A stretch of DNA of 64,000 bases from Leptobrachium leishanense (taxonomy: Eukaryota > Chordata > Amphibia > Anura > Megophryidae), in the NCBI GenBank assembly GCA_009667805.1, contig CM019071.1, positions 43,276,250 through 43,340,249 on the forward strand, in the 5' to 3' direction. Shown here piece by piece: positions 22,436 to 32,514 of this stretch (position 1 is its first letter; each line of letters opens with the position of its first letter). Made by a program: the position numbers and the translations under genes. Under the pieces are notes generated by a model. The model did not search any database. It saw only the letters and a program-made list of their open reading frames with translations, and was not told where the DNA came from.

Positions 22436-24036
22436 ACCTGAAACTATAGAGAATCCCACCTGGGGCCGGGAATAATCAGTGCACCCCCAATACCAGCTAA
22501 TGAGCCTCGTTATAAGGTCACAGGGCTGAGAATAATCAGTGCACCCCCAATAGCAGCTAACGAGCCTCGTTATAAGATCACAGGGCTGAGAATAATCAGT
22601 GCACCCCCAATACCAGCTAATGAGCCTTGTTATAAGGTCACAGGGCTGAGAATAATCAGTGCACCCCCAATACCAGCTAACGAGCCTCGTTATAAGATCA
22701 CAGGACTGAGAATAATCAGTGCACCCCAAATACCAGCTAACGAGCCTCGGTATAAGGTCACAGGGCTGAGAATAATCAGTGCACCCCCAATACCAGCTAA
22801 CGAGCCTCGTTATAAGATCACAGGGCCGGGAATAATCAGTGCACCCCCAATACCAGCTAACGAGCCTCGTTATAAGGTCACAGGGCCGGGAATAATCAGA
22901 GTACTCCCAATACCAGCTAACGAGCCTCGTTATAAGGTCACAGGGCCGGGAATAATCAGAGTACTCCCAATACCAGCTAACGAGCCTCGTTATAAGATCA
23001 CAGGGCAGGGAATAATCAGAGTACTCCCAATACCAGCTAACGAGCCTCGTTATAAGGTCACAGGGCCGGGAATAATCAGAGTACTCCCAATACCAGCTAA
23101 CGAGCCTCGTTATAAGGTCACAGGGCTGAGAATAATCAGTGCACCCCCAATACCAGCTAACAAGCCTCATTATAAGGTCACAGGGCTGAGAATAATCAGT
23201 GCACCCCCAATACCAGCTAACGAGCCTCGTTATAAGGTCACAGGGCTGAGAATAATCAGTGCACCCCCAATACCAGCTAATGAGCCTCGTTATAAGGTCA
23301 CAGGGCTGAGAATAATCAGTGCACCCCCAATACCAGCTAATGAGCCTCGTTATAAGGTCACAGGGCTGAGAATAATCAGTGCACCCCCAATACCAGCTAA
23401 CGAGCCTCATTATAAGGTCACAGGGCTGAGAATAATCAGTGCACCCCCAATACCAGCTAATGAGCCTCATTGTAAGGTCACAGGGCTGAGAATAATCAGT
23501 GCACCCCCAATACCAGCTAACAAGCCTCATTATAAGGTCACAGGGCCGGGAATAATCAGTGCACCCCCAATACCAGCTAACGAGCCATGTTATAAGGTCA
23601 CAGGGCCGGGAATAATCAGTGCACCCCCAATACCAGCTAACGAGCCTCGTTATAAGATCACAGGGCTGAGAATAATCAGTGCACCCCCAATACCAGCTAA
23701 CAAGCCTCATTATAAGGTCACAGGGCTGAGAATAATCAGTGCACCCCCAATACCAGCTAACGAGCCTCGGTATAAGGTCACAGGGCCGGGAATAATCAGT
23801 GCACCCCAAATACCAGCTAACGAGCCTCGGTATAAGATCACAGGGTTGGGAATAATCAGTGCACCCCCAATACCAGCTAACGAGCCTCGGTATAAGATCA
23901 CAGGGCCGGGAATAATCAGAGTACTCCCAATACCAGCTAACGAGCCTCGTTATAAGGTCACAGGGCTGAGAATAATCAGTGCACCCCAAAAAGCAGCTAA
24001 CGAGCCTCGGTATAAGTTCACAGGGCTGAGAATAAT
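22436..24036. repeat. Minisatellite, exact 60-bp unit (about 26 copies)
   Basis: Very regular 60-bp units containing AATAATCAGTGCACCCCCAA and CGAGCCTCGTTATAAGGTCA. A CAGAGTACTCCCAA variant occurs in a run at 22900-23080 and again near 23920. A 532-codon frame on the minus strand is a repeat artefact (60 is divisible by three). Confidence 0.97.
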
Positions 24037-24037
24037 C

Positions 24038-24092
24038 AGTAACCCTTTAATGTGTCCTTCCTGATAAAACACTTTATAAATAAATAAATAAT
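24038..24092 (+). mobile_element. LINE 3' tail fragment at the edge of the 60-bp array
   Basis: AATGTGTCCTTCCTGATAAA followed by an (AAATAA)n tail, matching the CR1/L2-like tails at 12215, 26299 and 59887. It follows the last 60-bp unit directly, so the array may have started within or beside this LINE end. Confidence 0.6.
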
Positions 24093-24094
24093 AA

Positions 24095-25318
24095 CAAACA
24101 GGCGCTGCCTCCTCATGCAGGTCTATGGAAGGTTACCACTAGAGGTGTGACTCCGCCCCCTGCGCTGCCTCCTCATGTACGTCTTTGGGAGGTTACGGCT
24201 AGATGTGTGACCCCGCCCCCTGCACTTCCTCCTAATGCAGGTCTGTGGGAGGTTACCACTAGACATGTGACCCCGCCCCCTGCACTTCCTCCTAATGCAG
24301 GTCTGTGGGAGGTTACCACTGGATATGTGACCCCGCCCCCTGCGCTTCCTCCTAATGCAGGTCTGTGGGAGGTTACCACCAGATATGTGAACCCGCCCCC
24401 TACACTTCCTCCTAATGCAGGTCTGTGGGAGGTTACCACTAGATATGTGACCCCGCCCCCTGCACTTCCTCCTAATGCAGGTCTGTGGGAGGTTACCACT
24501 AGACATGTGACTCCGCCTTCTGCGCTGCCTCCTCATGCAGGTCTATGGGAGGTTACCACTAGACGTGTGACCCCGCCCCCTGCGCTGCCACCTAATGCAG
24601 GTCTATGGGAGGTTACCACTAGACGTGTGACCCCGCCCCCTGCGCTGCCACCTAATGCAGGTCTATGGGAGGTTACCACTAGACGTGTGACCCCGCCCCC
24701 TGCGCTGCCACCTAATGCAGGTCTATGGGAGTTACCACTAGACGTGTGACCCCGCCCCCTGCGCTGCACCTAATGCAGGTCTATGGGAGGTTACCGCTAG
24801 ACGTGTGACCCCACCCCGTGCATAGCCTCCTCATGCAGGTCTATGGGAGGTTACTGCTAGAAGTGTGACTCCGCCCCCTGCGCTGCCTCCTCATGCAGGT
24901 CTATGGGAGGTTACTGCTAGAAGTGTGACTCCGCCCCCTGCGCTGCCTCCTCATGCAGGTCTATGGGAGGTTACCACTAGATGTGTGACTCCGCCCCCTG
25001 CGCTGCCTCCTCATGCAGGTCTATGGGAGGTTACCACTAGATGTGTGACTCCGCCCCCTGCGCTGCCTCCTCATGCAGGTCTATGGGAGGTTACCGCTTG
25101 ACGTGTGACCCCGCCCCCTGCGTAGCCTTCTCATGCAGGTCTATGGAAGGTTACCACTAGATGTGTGACTCCGCCCCCTGCGCTGCCTCCTCATGCAGGT
25201 CTATGGGAGGTTACCACTAGACGTGTGACCCCGCCCCCTGCGTAGCCTCCTCATGCAGGTCTATGGGAGGTTACCATTAGACATGTGACTCCACCCCCTG
25301 CGCTGCACCTCATGTAGG
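24095..25318. repeat. Minisatellite, 60-bp unit (GGTCTATGGGAGGTTACCAC)
   Basis: About 20 copies of a second, unrelated 60-bp unit with GGTCTATGGGAGGTTACCAC, GTGTGACCCCGCCCCCTGCG and TGCCTCCTCATGCA. The left copies carry CTTCCTCCTAATGCA and the right copies CTCCTCATGCA, so two sequence blocks are visible. Confidence 0.97.
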
Positions 25319-25432
25319 TCTTAGATTGTAAGCTCTTGAGCAGTATCCTCTCTGTCCTGTGTGAAATTTGTTTATTTTCTGTTTGTACAGCGCTGCAGAA
25401 GATGTTGGTGCTTTATAATAATTGCAGTGTAT
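25319..25432 (+). mobile_element. SINE-like interspersed repeat (TTGTAAGCTCTT ... TGTACAGCGCTGC)
   Basis: TAGATTGTAAGCTCTTGAGC at the left and TTTGTACAGCGCTGCAGAAG, then GTTGGTGCTTTATAATAAT, at the right. I know this pattern as a common tetrapod interspersed repeat end. Reverse-strand copies are seen at 25875-26140 and 46807-46850. The class assignment is tentative. Confidence 0.55.
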
Positions 25433-25729
25433 AGGGGTCCCATGGCGTTTATACATAATGCTGGGTACGGGGTCACCCTGCCTTATTGCTGCTTGTTGTA
25501 TGATGAATTAATTCCCTTTATTTGAGCCTGTCCTGTATCAGCCACACACCTTATTATCCCCAGCCCCTCCCTCTGTATTGTGCAATCGCTGATAACAATC
25601 CAGGTTCCTGGCATTTCATACCCAGTGTTTCTCAATGCATCCTAGGGGTGGGGGCAGATTACAGCCCTGGGTACAATACAAGGGAGGGGGGTTTAGGAAA
25701 TTCCAGCCAGCACCTCCCAAACTCGGCCT
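25433..25729. other. Upstream region of copy B
   Basis: About 300 bp before the TATA box, with no other recognisable motif; presumed proximal promoter. Confidence 0.4.
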
Positions 25730-25737
25730 TATATAAA
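25730..25737 (+). promoter_or_regulatory. TATA box of olfactomedin-like copy B
   Basis: TATATAAA, 52 bp before the start codon. A start site about 30 bp downstream (near 25760) would give a very short 5' UTR of about 20-25 bases. The context is clean, with no other ATG between them. Confidence 0.75.
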
Positions 25738-25781
25738 GGCAGCGCCCGGGTCCAGGACAGGCACAGGAGAACCAGGACAGG

Positions 25782-25838
25782 ATGATGCTCTTAATGCTCC
25801 TCGCTCTGGCGTTCAGCGGCGGCGACTCTGCCTCCCTG
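25782..25838 (+). CDS. Copy B exon 1 (signal peptide)
   Basis: 57 coding bases from ATG, ending in phase 0 before GTGAGT. I chose the first of two adjacent ATG codons (MM). The hydrophobic run LLMLLALAF is a typical secretion signal. Confidence 0.88.
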
Positions 25839-26449
25839 GTGAGTACTGAGAGAGTACCTGCTGCCCCCCATATTACATACCAGCACCAACAGATTCTGTA
25901 GCGTTGTACCATGAGTAGGACAAGACAAACCACATCCACAGACAGATTAGATTAGCTGAGAATGATGAGAAGTGAGGACCGTGCTCAGGAGCTTACACTC
26001 TAACCATGTTCCGGAGCTTACACTCTAACCGTGCTCAGGAGCTTACACTCTATCCGTGCTCAGGAGCTTACACTCTAACCGTGCTCAGGAGCTTACGATC
26101 TAAGAGGGCTGGGCACAGGAGCTTACACTCTAAGAGGGCTGGGCTTATTCATTGGGACAATGTTTCTGTATAGAGGCGTCTTCCTGGAGTCCACACAGGG
26201 GGTTTGATGTAACAGGTCTCTGGTTCAGGGTGTGAAGGGTTAAAGAGGATTTAGGGTTAGGACTGAGATCACTGATTTCAGGGGTTTAGAGATCGATTCC
26301 CCAGGACATACTTGAAAATGAGAGAAATCTCAATGTATCCGTCCTGATAAAATCCTTTTCAAATAAATAAAATAAATAAATAAAATCACCCGCCTGCAGT
26401 AACCCGCTCTGCGTCTCCCTCATGTGAAGATGGGGGCACTGTGACATTT

Positions 26450-26492
<43 letters not shown>

Positions 26493-29400
26493 TATGGGTG
26501 TGTATGTGTGTCAGTGGCGCAATCTCTTTTTAGAGTGGATTATAATCGGTATAGTATGTTTATGCATAAAATAGGTCAATTATATACGGTAATTCCCAAT
26601 ATTCTGTGATAGGTGCACGATCAAAACGACCAGTTAAATGCAACCGTGAATAGTCTATGTGCAATTAAGCATAAAAAGTGCGTATATTGCAGAAAACAAT
26701 TAAAGTGCATCTAAAAAATGTCCTTAGAACAACTGTGCGGTCTATTCGTGTGATGTTCTATATATTTCAGCACGTGCTGTTAGATTCAAGTCCCGTTTTA
26801 CAAGTCTAGAACAAAACATAGAAAATGTCAGCTGATAAGAACCTTTCGGCCCATCTAGTCGCCCAATTACATGGATACTTTACCTGGATTTATCTTTTGT
26901 TTAGGATAGCCTTATGCCTATCCCATGCCTGCTTAAATTCAATTACTGTTTTGGCCTCTACCACTTCTACTGGAAGACTGTTCCATGTATCCACCACCCG
27001 CTCAGTAAAATAATGCTTCCTAATGTTACTTTTACAAAAACATTCCAAACGACCATACACTTGGTGCTGGAGGTATAAAAGGGTCTAATTCGATCTCCAT
27101 GTAGACAGTCCAGGTGTATATGCAGGGTCTTGATATGATGTCTTCACCTAAGTCTTGTGCAGACTCCCAGTTCCCAAAATAGGAAGAAAAGAGAAAAATG
27201 ATAGTGCAATATTGTCTTAAAAAGGCCGGGTGTCCATAGACAAAGGAACACTTACGCTTTATAGAGCCTCATATGCCGGCTCTGGTGTGAAGTGCCTTGG
27301 GCCAAGTTGAGGGTGGCCTCTACCCTTCGTTGGTGTTTGTTTGGTTATCTCAGGTGCAGGAAAGTAAAAGGAGACAATATCCTCATAGCGTAACTTGTAG
27401 CCATATGCTGGGTATGATAGAAATTAGACAAACTCACCGATGGTCGAGCCTTGAAAGTCCAGGCTCAACTTGTTAGCGTGTGGTACTGCTTATTCGGTGG
27501 GTACCCTCACCTCTCTCGTCTGCAGACAGTCTTCACGTCAAATAAGCTAATTCTCGGCGACTACTGGGGAGCTGGAGCTACAAGCATGTACAGCATGGAC
27601 AAATCCTCATGGCACAGGACACATGAACCCCCTGTGATCTCGGAAATGATGGGGCCCCTTACTAAACCTCACGATGGGGCACCCTGGAGCCCCCCGGCAC
27701 TCCCTCAACCCCTAACAGCATTTCTCCCCCTTCAAAAAAAAAAGGACATAACAGAGCACCACAGCAATAAAACTCCCAGTAATGTGCGGTGTGTATGAAT
27801 GTATCACAGAATCCACAGCAATAAATCTCACAGTAACGGGCTGTATATGATGGCCTCTGGGTCTGGGCCTGGGTCTGGTTTGGGCCTTGGGGTCTGGGCC
27901 CTGGGGTTTGTGCTCTGGGCCTTGGGGCCTGGGCCTTGGGGTCTGGGCCTTGGGGTCTAGTCTGGGCCCTGGGACTGGGCCTTGGGGTCTGGGCCCTGGG
28001 TCTGGGCTCTGGTCCCTGGGGCTGGGCCTTGTGGCCTGGTCCCTGGGTCTGGGCCATGGGGTCTGGGCCATGGGGTCTGGGTCTTGGGGTCTGGGCCCTG
28101 GGTCTGGTTCCTGGGGTCTGGAACCAGACTGGCCTGGGTCTTGGGGCCTGGGCCCTGGGTCTGGGCCTTGGGGTCTGGGCCCTGGGGCTGGGCGCTTGGT
28201 CTGGTTCCTGGCGTCTGGGCTCTGGTCCCTGGGGCTGGGCCTTGGGGCCTGGTCCCTGGGTCTAGGCTGAGCCTGGGTCTTGGGGTTTGGGCCATGGGGT
28301 CTGGGCCATTGGGGTCTGGGACTGGGCCTTGGGGTCTGGGGCTGGGGTCTGGGCTCTGGGTCTAGGCTGGGCCTAGTTCCTCGGGTCTGGACCCTGGGTC
28401 TGGCTTGGGGCCTGGGTCTGGGCCTTGGGGTCTGGGCCTTGGGGTCTGGGGGTCTGGGCCCTGGAGCTAGGCGCTGGGTCTGGTTCCTGGGCTCTGGTCC
28501 CTGGGGCTGGGCCTTGGGGCCTGGTCACTGGGCCTGGGTCTTGGGGTTTGGGCCATGGGGTCTGGGCCATTGGGGTCTGGGACTGGGCCTTGGGGTCTGG
28601 GGCTGGGGTCTGGGCTCTGGGTCTAGGCTGGGCCTAGTTCCTCGGGTCTGGACCCTGGGTCTGGCTTGGGGCCTGGGTCTGGGCCTTGGGGTCTGGGCCT
28701 TGGGGTCTGGGCTCTGGTCCCTTGGTCTGGGCCCTGGGGTCTGGGCCCTGGGGTCTGGGGTCTGGACCCTGGGCCATGGGGTCTGGTCCCTGGGGTCTGG
28801 GCCCTGAGTCTGGGCTCTGGTCCTTTGGTCTGGTCCCTAGGCTGGGCCTTGGGGCCTGGTCCCTGGGGTCTGTGCCCTGGGTCTAGGCTGGGCCTGGTTC
28901 CTGGGGTCTGGACTCTGGGTCTTGGTCTGGGCCTTGGGGTCTGGGCCTGGTTCCTGGGGCCTGGTCCCTGGGCCTTGGGGTCTAGGCTGGGTCTTGGGGC
29001 CTGGTCCCTGGGTCTGGGCCTTGGGGTCTGGACCCTGGGCCTTGGGGCCTGGTCCCTGGGTCAGGCCTGGGCCTTGGGGTCTGGCCTGGTCCCTGGGCCT
29101 TGGGGTCTGGGCCCTGGGTCTAGGCTGGGCCTGGCCTGGGCCCTGGGTCTTGGGGTCTGGGGCCTGGTCCCTGGGTCTGGGCCTCGGGGTCTGGGGCCTC
29201 GGGGTCTGGGGCCTTGGGGACTGGGTCTTGGGGTCTGGGCCTTGGTCTGGGCCCTGGGTCTGGGCTGGGCCCTGTGTGTGTGTACAGAGATGTGTGAATT
29301 TGTATTTGTTGCTAAAGAGGGAATAAATACTGTGTGTGTTAAATATTTATGGTGTGTGTGTGTGTCTTTGTATATATTATGTGTGTGTGTGCATGGTGTG

Positions 29401-31909
29401 CGTGTCTTTGTATATATTATGTGTGTGTGTGTATAATTTGGGAGCGTGGAGGGGCGACTGATCACATTTCTATATATTGATAATAATTACTATATATGAG
29501 ATTGATATATTCTTGCATTAACAGATGTGGCTCCGCCCACTGATATTAAACGATCGGTTCCTGCTTATTAATCTTGCTGGGGTCGGGAAGCTGGTATCAG
29601 AATCCTTGTACTGCACTGCGGAATATGTTGGTGCAAAGCATAGAATAATTCTCAGGTGGGATCTGTACAGTTTGTGGTTAAATTACGGATGTGGCTCCGT
29701 TCCGGAGCTAGTCAGGGCTCCGCCTTTCCGGCCGGGTCATATTTATGTGGACAGAAGGTTGTGGTTCAGAGAGGTGCAGGGTGAGGGGAGGTATCTTAGG
29801 GTTGGAGGTATCACCCTTCACGGTGCAGGCGGTTGAGTCCCTGTCTTTGCTGCCAGGTCTGCCTGAGAATGGTGGAAGTTCCCGCCTTCAGCACCTTCAG
29901 AGCACGTTAACCCTAAACCCTCCGTTATCCCCAGTGACCAGAGGCCGAAGTCAATGGCCTGGGATGCCAAGCGTTAACCTGATTAATTCCCCTTGTTTTC
30001 AGGAAGTGACCTCCGTGGGGTCCTTGGACGAAGCTGGGGTCTGCAAATGCGCCTTTGTCCTCCCAGATAACACCTTCCCCGTTGGGCGCATGGAGATCCT
30101 GGAGGCGGCCAATTACAACCTGAGCCTGAGCGTCCAGCAGGAGATCTATAAGGTAAGGGGAAAGATCGAGGATTAAAAACCCGGAAAAATGGGTGAAATA
30201 ACTCATCAATGGGGGGTGGGTGGAAACATCCGAGCATCAACCAGGAAACTCACACTTGTCTCCCTAACCTTCCTAGATACAAAGTTACGAGTTGACCCTG
30301 AATGGATACGTGCAGAAGCTGAGGAACCTGACCAGGAGGGTGGAAGTGATGGAGATGGGAGGAATCTCTTACACCGAGCTTGACTTTGAGCTGCTGAAGA
30401 TGGAGATCAGAGAGATGGAATCCCTTGTTTTCCAGCTCCGGGCTTCCTTCAATGGCACCAGCACTCTGGTAGAGATGCTCTTTGTGGAGGTAAGTGATCC
30501 CGAAGTCTCTAAATGACTGACAGAATCACCGATCCATCGATGTGATCCACAATTTGCCTCAATATTCTCCATTGCAGATTAAGAACATTTCTCTCATGGT
30601 GAACCAACTGGAGTCCTACGACAAAAACAACGTCCTGGCGGTGAAACGAGAAATTGCCTCCTTGAGGAAACGTCTAGAAGACTGTGAGAAGAACCAAGTC
30701 AGTCCTATCGAGCCTTCTACCACCTACGGTAAGCTCTTGTCAATCAAGCCAGTCTATGACTACTTGTCCATTGCCACTGGTGGGGTTAATTTCTGTCTTT
30801 AAAACGTACCAACAGGGCCTCTTCTGACATGTTGAACCATGGGTCATGCATAGTCTACTCACAGCCGGAAAGTGTGTAATTACAAAAACACTGCACATGG
30901 GTGGAAGGTGCCATCAAGGGCTATTCCCAATGTTTAGATACCTGGTGTCATGCTATGGGTCTCAGAATGTGTTTTTATTTGATATATTTATGGGTAAATC
31001 TCACATTCAGCCGTATAGATCCTCCACCACTAAGTTAAAAAAGGACTCACTCTATTGTTTCACCCTGCAGGAACTTGCAAACATGGAGGCATTGTGAATA
31101 TCAGCAAACCATTTGTGGTGCAGCTCAACTATCAAGGCTTTAACTATAAATTTGGAGGTTGGGGCAAAGACTCGATGTCCGGAGCCGACCAGGACATCCA
31201 TTGGGTGGCCCCACTGACTACAGATGGGAGAATGATGAATGTTTTCCGCCTCTACCCTTCATATGACGATCTTCTGCTCTACAAGAAGCCCACAGACAAG
31301 GTCCTTACGAAGACTCTACCCTACAACAACTTTGACTACACCAACTGTGGACAAGGTGGTGGCATGATAATGTTCAACAACTCCATGTACTACAACTGCT
31401 ACAACACCAGGGACCTCTGCAAGTTCAACACAGAAACCAATGCGGTGGAACGCCGCACACTCACCGACGCTACATTCAACAACCGGTTCTCTTACGCCTC
31501 CACTCAGTGGCAGGACATCGACCTGGCCGCCGACGAAAACGGTTTCTGGGTCATTTACTCCACAGAGCAGAACTCTGGGAACATTGTCATCAGTAAACTC
31601 AATTCTGTCTCCCTGATTGTCGAGAAGACATGGACCACCTCCCAGTATAAGCTTGGAGTTACCAACGCCATCATGGTCTGCGGAGTCCTGTATGCCACAC
31701 GGACTCTCAACACCAGGAGGGAAGAGATCTTCTACATGTACGACACCAAGACCGGCACTGAAGGAAGACTGAGCATCCCTTTCGACAAGATGATGGAGAA
31801 CGTGCAGAGCCTGTCCTACAACCCCAATGACCACAAGCTCTACATGTATAATGATGGCTACATGATCACGTATAACCTCGTCTACTCCCATCTCCCGAAC
31901 ACCAGCTAG
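25782..31909 (+). CDS. Olfactomedin-4-like secreted glycoprotein, copy B (complete, five exons)
   Basis: Exons 25782-25838, 30003-30152, 30277-30489, 30578-30728 and 31071-31909 join in phase to 1,410 bases, i.e. 469 residues plus stop. The order is: a signal peptide ([14 protein letters not shown]), a short cysteine region ([15 protein letters not shown]), a coiled coil of about 130 residues containing [13 protein letters not shown] and [12 protein letters not shown], then an olfactomedin domain of about 270 residues starting GTCKHGG. Several N-glycosylation sequons (NLS, NLT, NGT) are present. The length is close to olfactomedin-4 (about 510 in human), and the olfactomedin domain motifs, including [10 protein letters not shown] and YNDGY, match that family best. 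It is expected to be secreted and multimeric, for example in mucosal or egg-associated secretions; that role is from family knowledge only. A TATA box lies upstream and an AATAAA downstream. The alternative is another frog-specific olfactomedin-4 paralogue. Confidence 0.92.
25875..26150 (-). repeat. SINE-like copy with internal 25-bp tandem expansion
   Basis: A reverse-strand copy of the repeat seen at 25319: CCAGCACCAACAGATTCTGTAGCG at the left, then AGGAGCTTACACTCTAA. This last segment, with CCGTGCTC, is repeated about six times in tandem (25980-26140). The array therefore arose by expansion of a piece of the interspersed repeat, inside intron 1 of copy B. Confidence 0.7.
26299..26387 (+). 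mobile_element. CR1/L2-like LINE 3' tail in copy B intron 1
   Basis: CCAGGACATACTTGAAAATG ... TGTATCCGTCCTGATAAAATCC followed by (AAATAA)n. It is the same tail as at 12215 and 59887. Confidence 0.75.
26453..26518 (+). repeat. (TG)n microsatellite
   Basis: A run of TG dinucleotides with a few interruptions within intron 1 of copy B. Confidence 0.9.
26815..27080 (+). mobile_element. Interspersed repeat (GCTGATAAGAACC ... CATCTAGTCGCCCA)
   Basis: Contains GATAAGAACCTTTCGGCCCA, TAGGATAGCCTTATGCC, TCTACCACTTCTACTGGAAG and TTCCATGTATCCACCACCC, which I recognise as a recurrent amphibian interspersed repeat. I cannot assign its class securely. The flanking 26519-26814 holds nothing recognised. Confidence 0.45.
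27081..27845. other. Intron 1 of copy B, unremarkable part
   Basis: About 765 bp of intron sequence. A 115-codon open frame here has no family resemblance and no splice support, so I do not call it. Confidence 0.55.
27850..29278 (+). repeat. G-rich minisatellite, GGGGTCTGGGCCTT-type 14-15-bp units (1.4 kb)
   Basis: Dense array of GGGGTCTGGGCCTTGGGG and relatives (GGGCCCTGGGTCTGGGC, GGTCCCTGGGGCTGGGCC) on the + strand, in intron 1 of copy B. A segment of about 250 bp near 28264-28430 recurs near 28530-28680, showing a higher-order duplication. The spacing of G3-G4 runs fits G-quadruplex formation in the nascent RNA. Open frames rich in Gly/Leu/Trp here are artefacts. Confidence 0.95.
29275..29440 (+). 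repeat. TG-rich microsatellite region
   Basis: Several (TG)n runs, with a duplicated TCTTTGTATATATTATGTGTG block, at the end of the G-rich array. Confidence 0.8.
29441..30002. other. Last part of intron 1 of copy B
   Basis: About 560 bp ending in a normal acceptor (CCTTGTTTTCAG). It includes a short GCACTGCGGAATATGTTGGTG stretch resembling the repeat end at 25400. No exon is seen. Confidence 0.6.
30003..30152 (+). CDS. Copy B exon 2 (N-terminal cysteine region)
   Basis: 150 bp, phase 0 at both ends, with acceptor TTTTCAG and donor GTAAGG. It encodes [20 protein letters not shown] and continues [10 protein letters not shown] to EIYK. The CxC motif is expected to take part in intermolecular disulphides in this family. 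Confidence 0.9.
30277..30489 (+). CDS. Copy B exon 3 (coiled coil)
   Basis: 213 bp, phase 0 at both ends, with donor GTAAGT. It encodes [15 protein letters not shown] through [14 protein letters not shown], with leucine-rich heptads and two N-glycosylation sequons (NLT, NGT). Confidence 0.92.
30578..30728 (+). CDS. Copy B exon 4 (coiled coil end and linker)
   Basis: 151 bp ending in phase 1, with acceptor TTGCAG and donor GTAAGC. It encodes [18 protein letters not shown] and ends with the linker [10 protein letters not shown]. Confidence 0.92.
30729..31070. other. Intron 4 of copy B
   Basis: A 342-bp intron with no recognised insertion. The corresponding intron in copy A is about 6.5 kb. 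Confidence 0.85.
31071..31909 (+). CDS. Copy B exon 5 (olfactomedin domain)
   Basis: 839 bp from an acceptor (TCACCCTGCAG) to TAG. It shows [89 protein letters not shown] and [10 protein letters not shown], all olfactomedin-domain landmarks. Compared with copy A it has an extra stretch, [11 protein letters not shown], before GGGMIMFN. Confidence 0.95.
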
Positions 31910-32104
31910 ACTGACCTCCATCACATGACCTCTTCCTTTAACGGAGCTAGAAATTGTAGTGATATGACATTTAGAATTGTTATTTTTGGGTCAAACGTTG
32001 AAAACTGGTCAAATTCAAGCTTTGATTTTTTTCCCCACCCCCTAAATTTGTCAATGTGTCACTCGCACGCGGTTAAATATTTTATATGAAAGAAAAAACA
32101 AACC

Positions 32105-32110
32105 AATAAA
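32105..32110 (+). terminator. Poly(A) signal of copy B
   Basis: AATAAA about 196 bases after the stop codon, giving a 3' UTR of roughly 210-220 bases (31910 to about 32125). Confidence 0.8.
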
Positions 32111-32129
32111 GTTTTTACAGGAATCGGTG

Positions 32130-32510
32130 TCGCGTTCTATTTATCTTGCCGTTACTTCATGTTATGGAGGTGGTTTGCTTCACGTCCACAAACTGATCAA
32201 GCGTCAGGATTGGAGTGACCCCTTCCAACGTGATTATGATAAGTATTCCTGACATCAGCAAGAGGATGGGTCGCCTCTCTGGAGATCACATGGGACCCTA
32301 ATTTTATGCAGTTGTTGAGGTCACCAATAGGTGTCACTAAAGTGTCAAAAATAGTGTTGTATCCATGGAAAGCCAGAGGCCCTCTCCAAGGTGGTTGTTA
32401 AGTTTGGCATGTACTGGCAGGTGTTATTACCTTAATACTTTCACGTCCTATTCCAGCATTACTGTTAAAGGAGACGTTATTACCATAGCGTCTCATACCT
32501 TGTGTTCCAT
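32130..32510. other. Intergenic gap between convergent genes
   Basis: About 380 bp with no recognised feature, ahead of the 25-bp array. Confidence 0.6.
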
Positions 32511-32514
32511 ACTG

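Noticed and set aside
22391..23989. 532-codon open frame on minus
   Set aside because: Artefact of a 60-bp tandem unit without stops; 60 is divisible by three so the frame never breaks.
27451..27798. 115-codon open frame in copy B intron 1
   Set aside because: No recognised domain and no splice sites that fit; copy B splices directly from exon 1 to exon 2 in phase.
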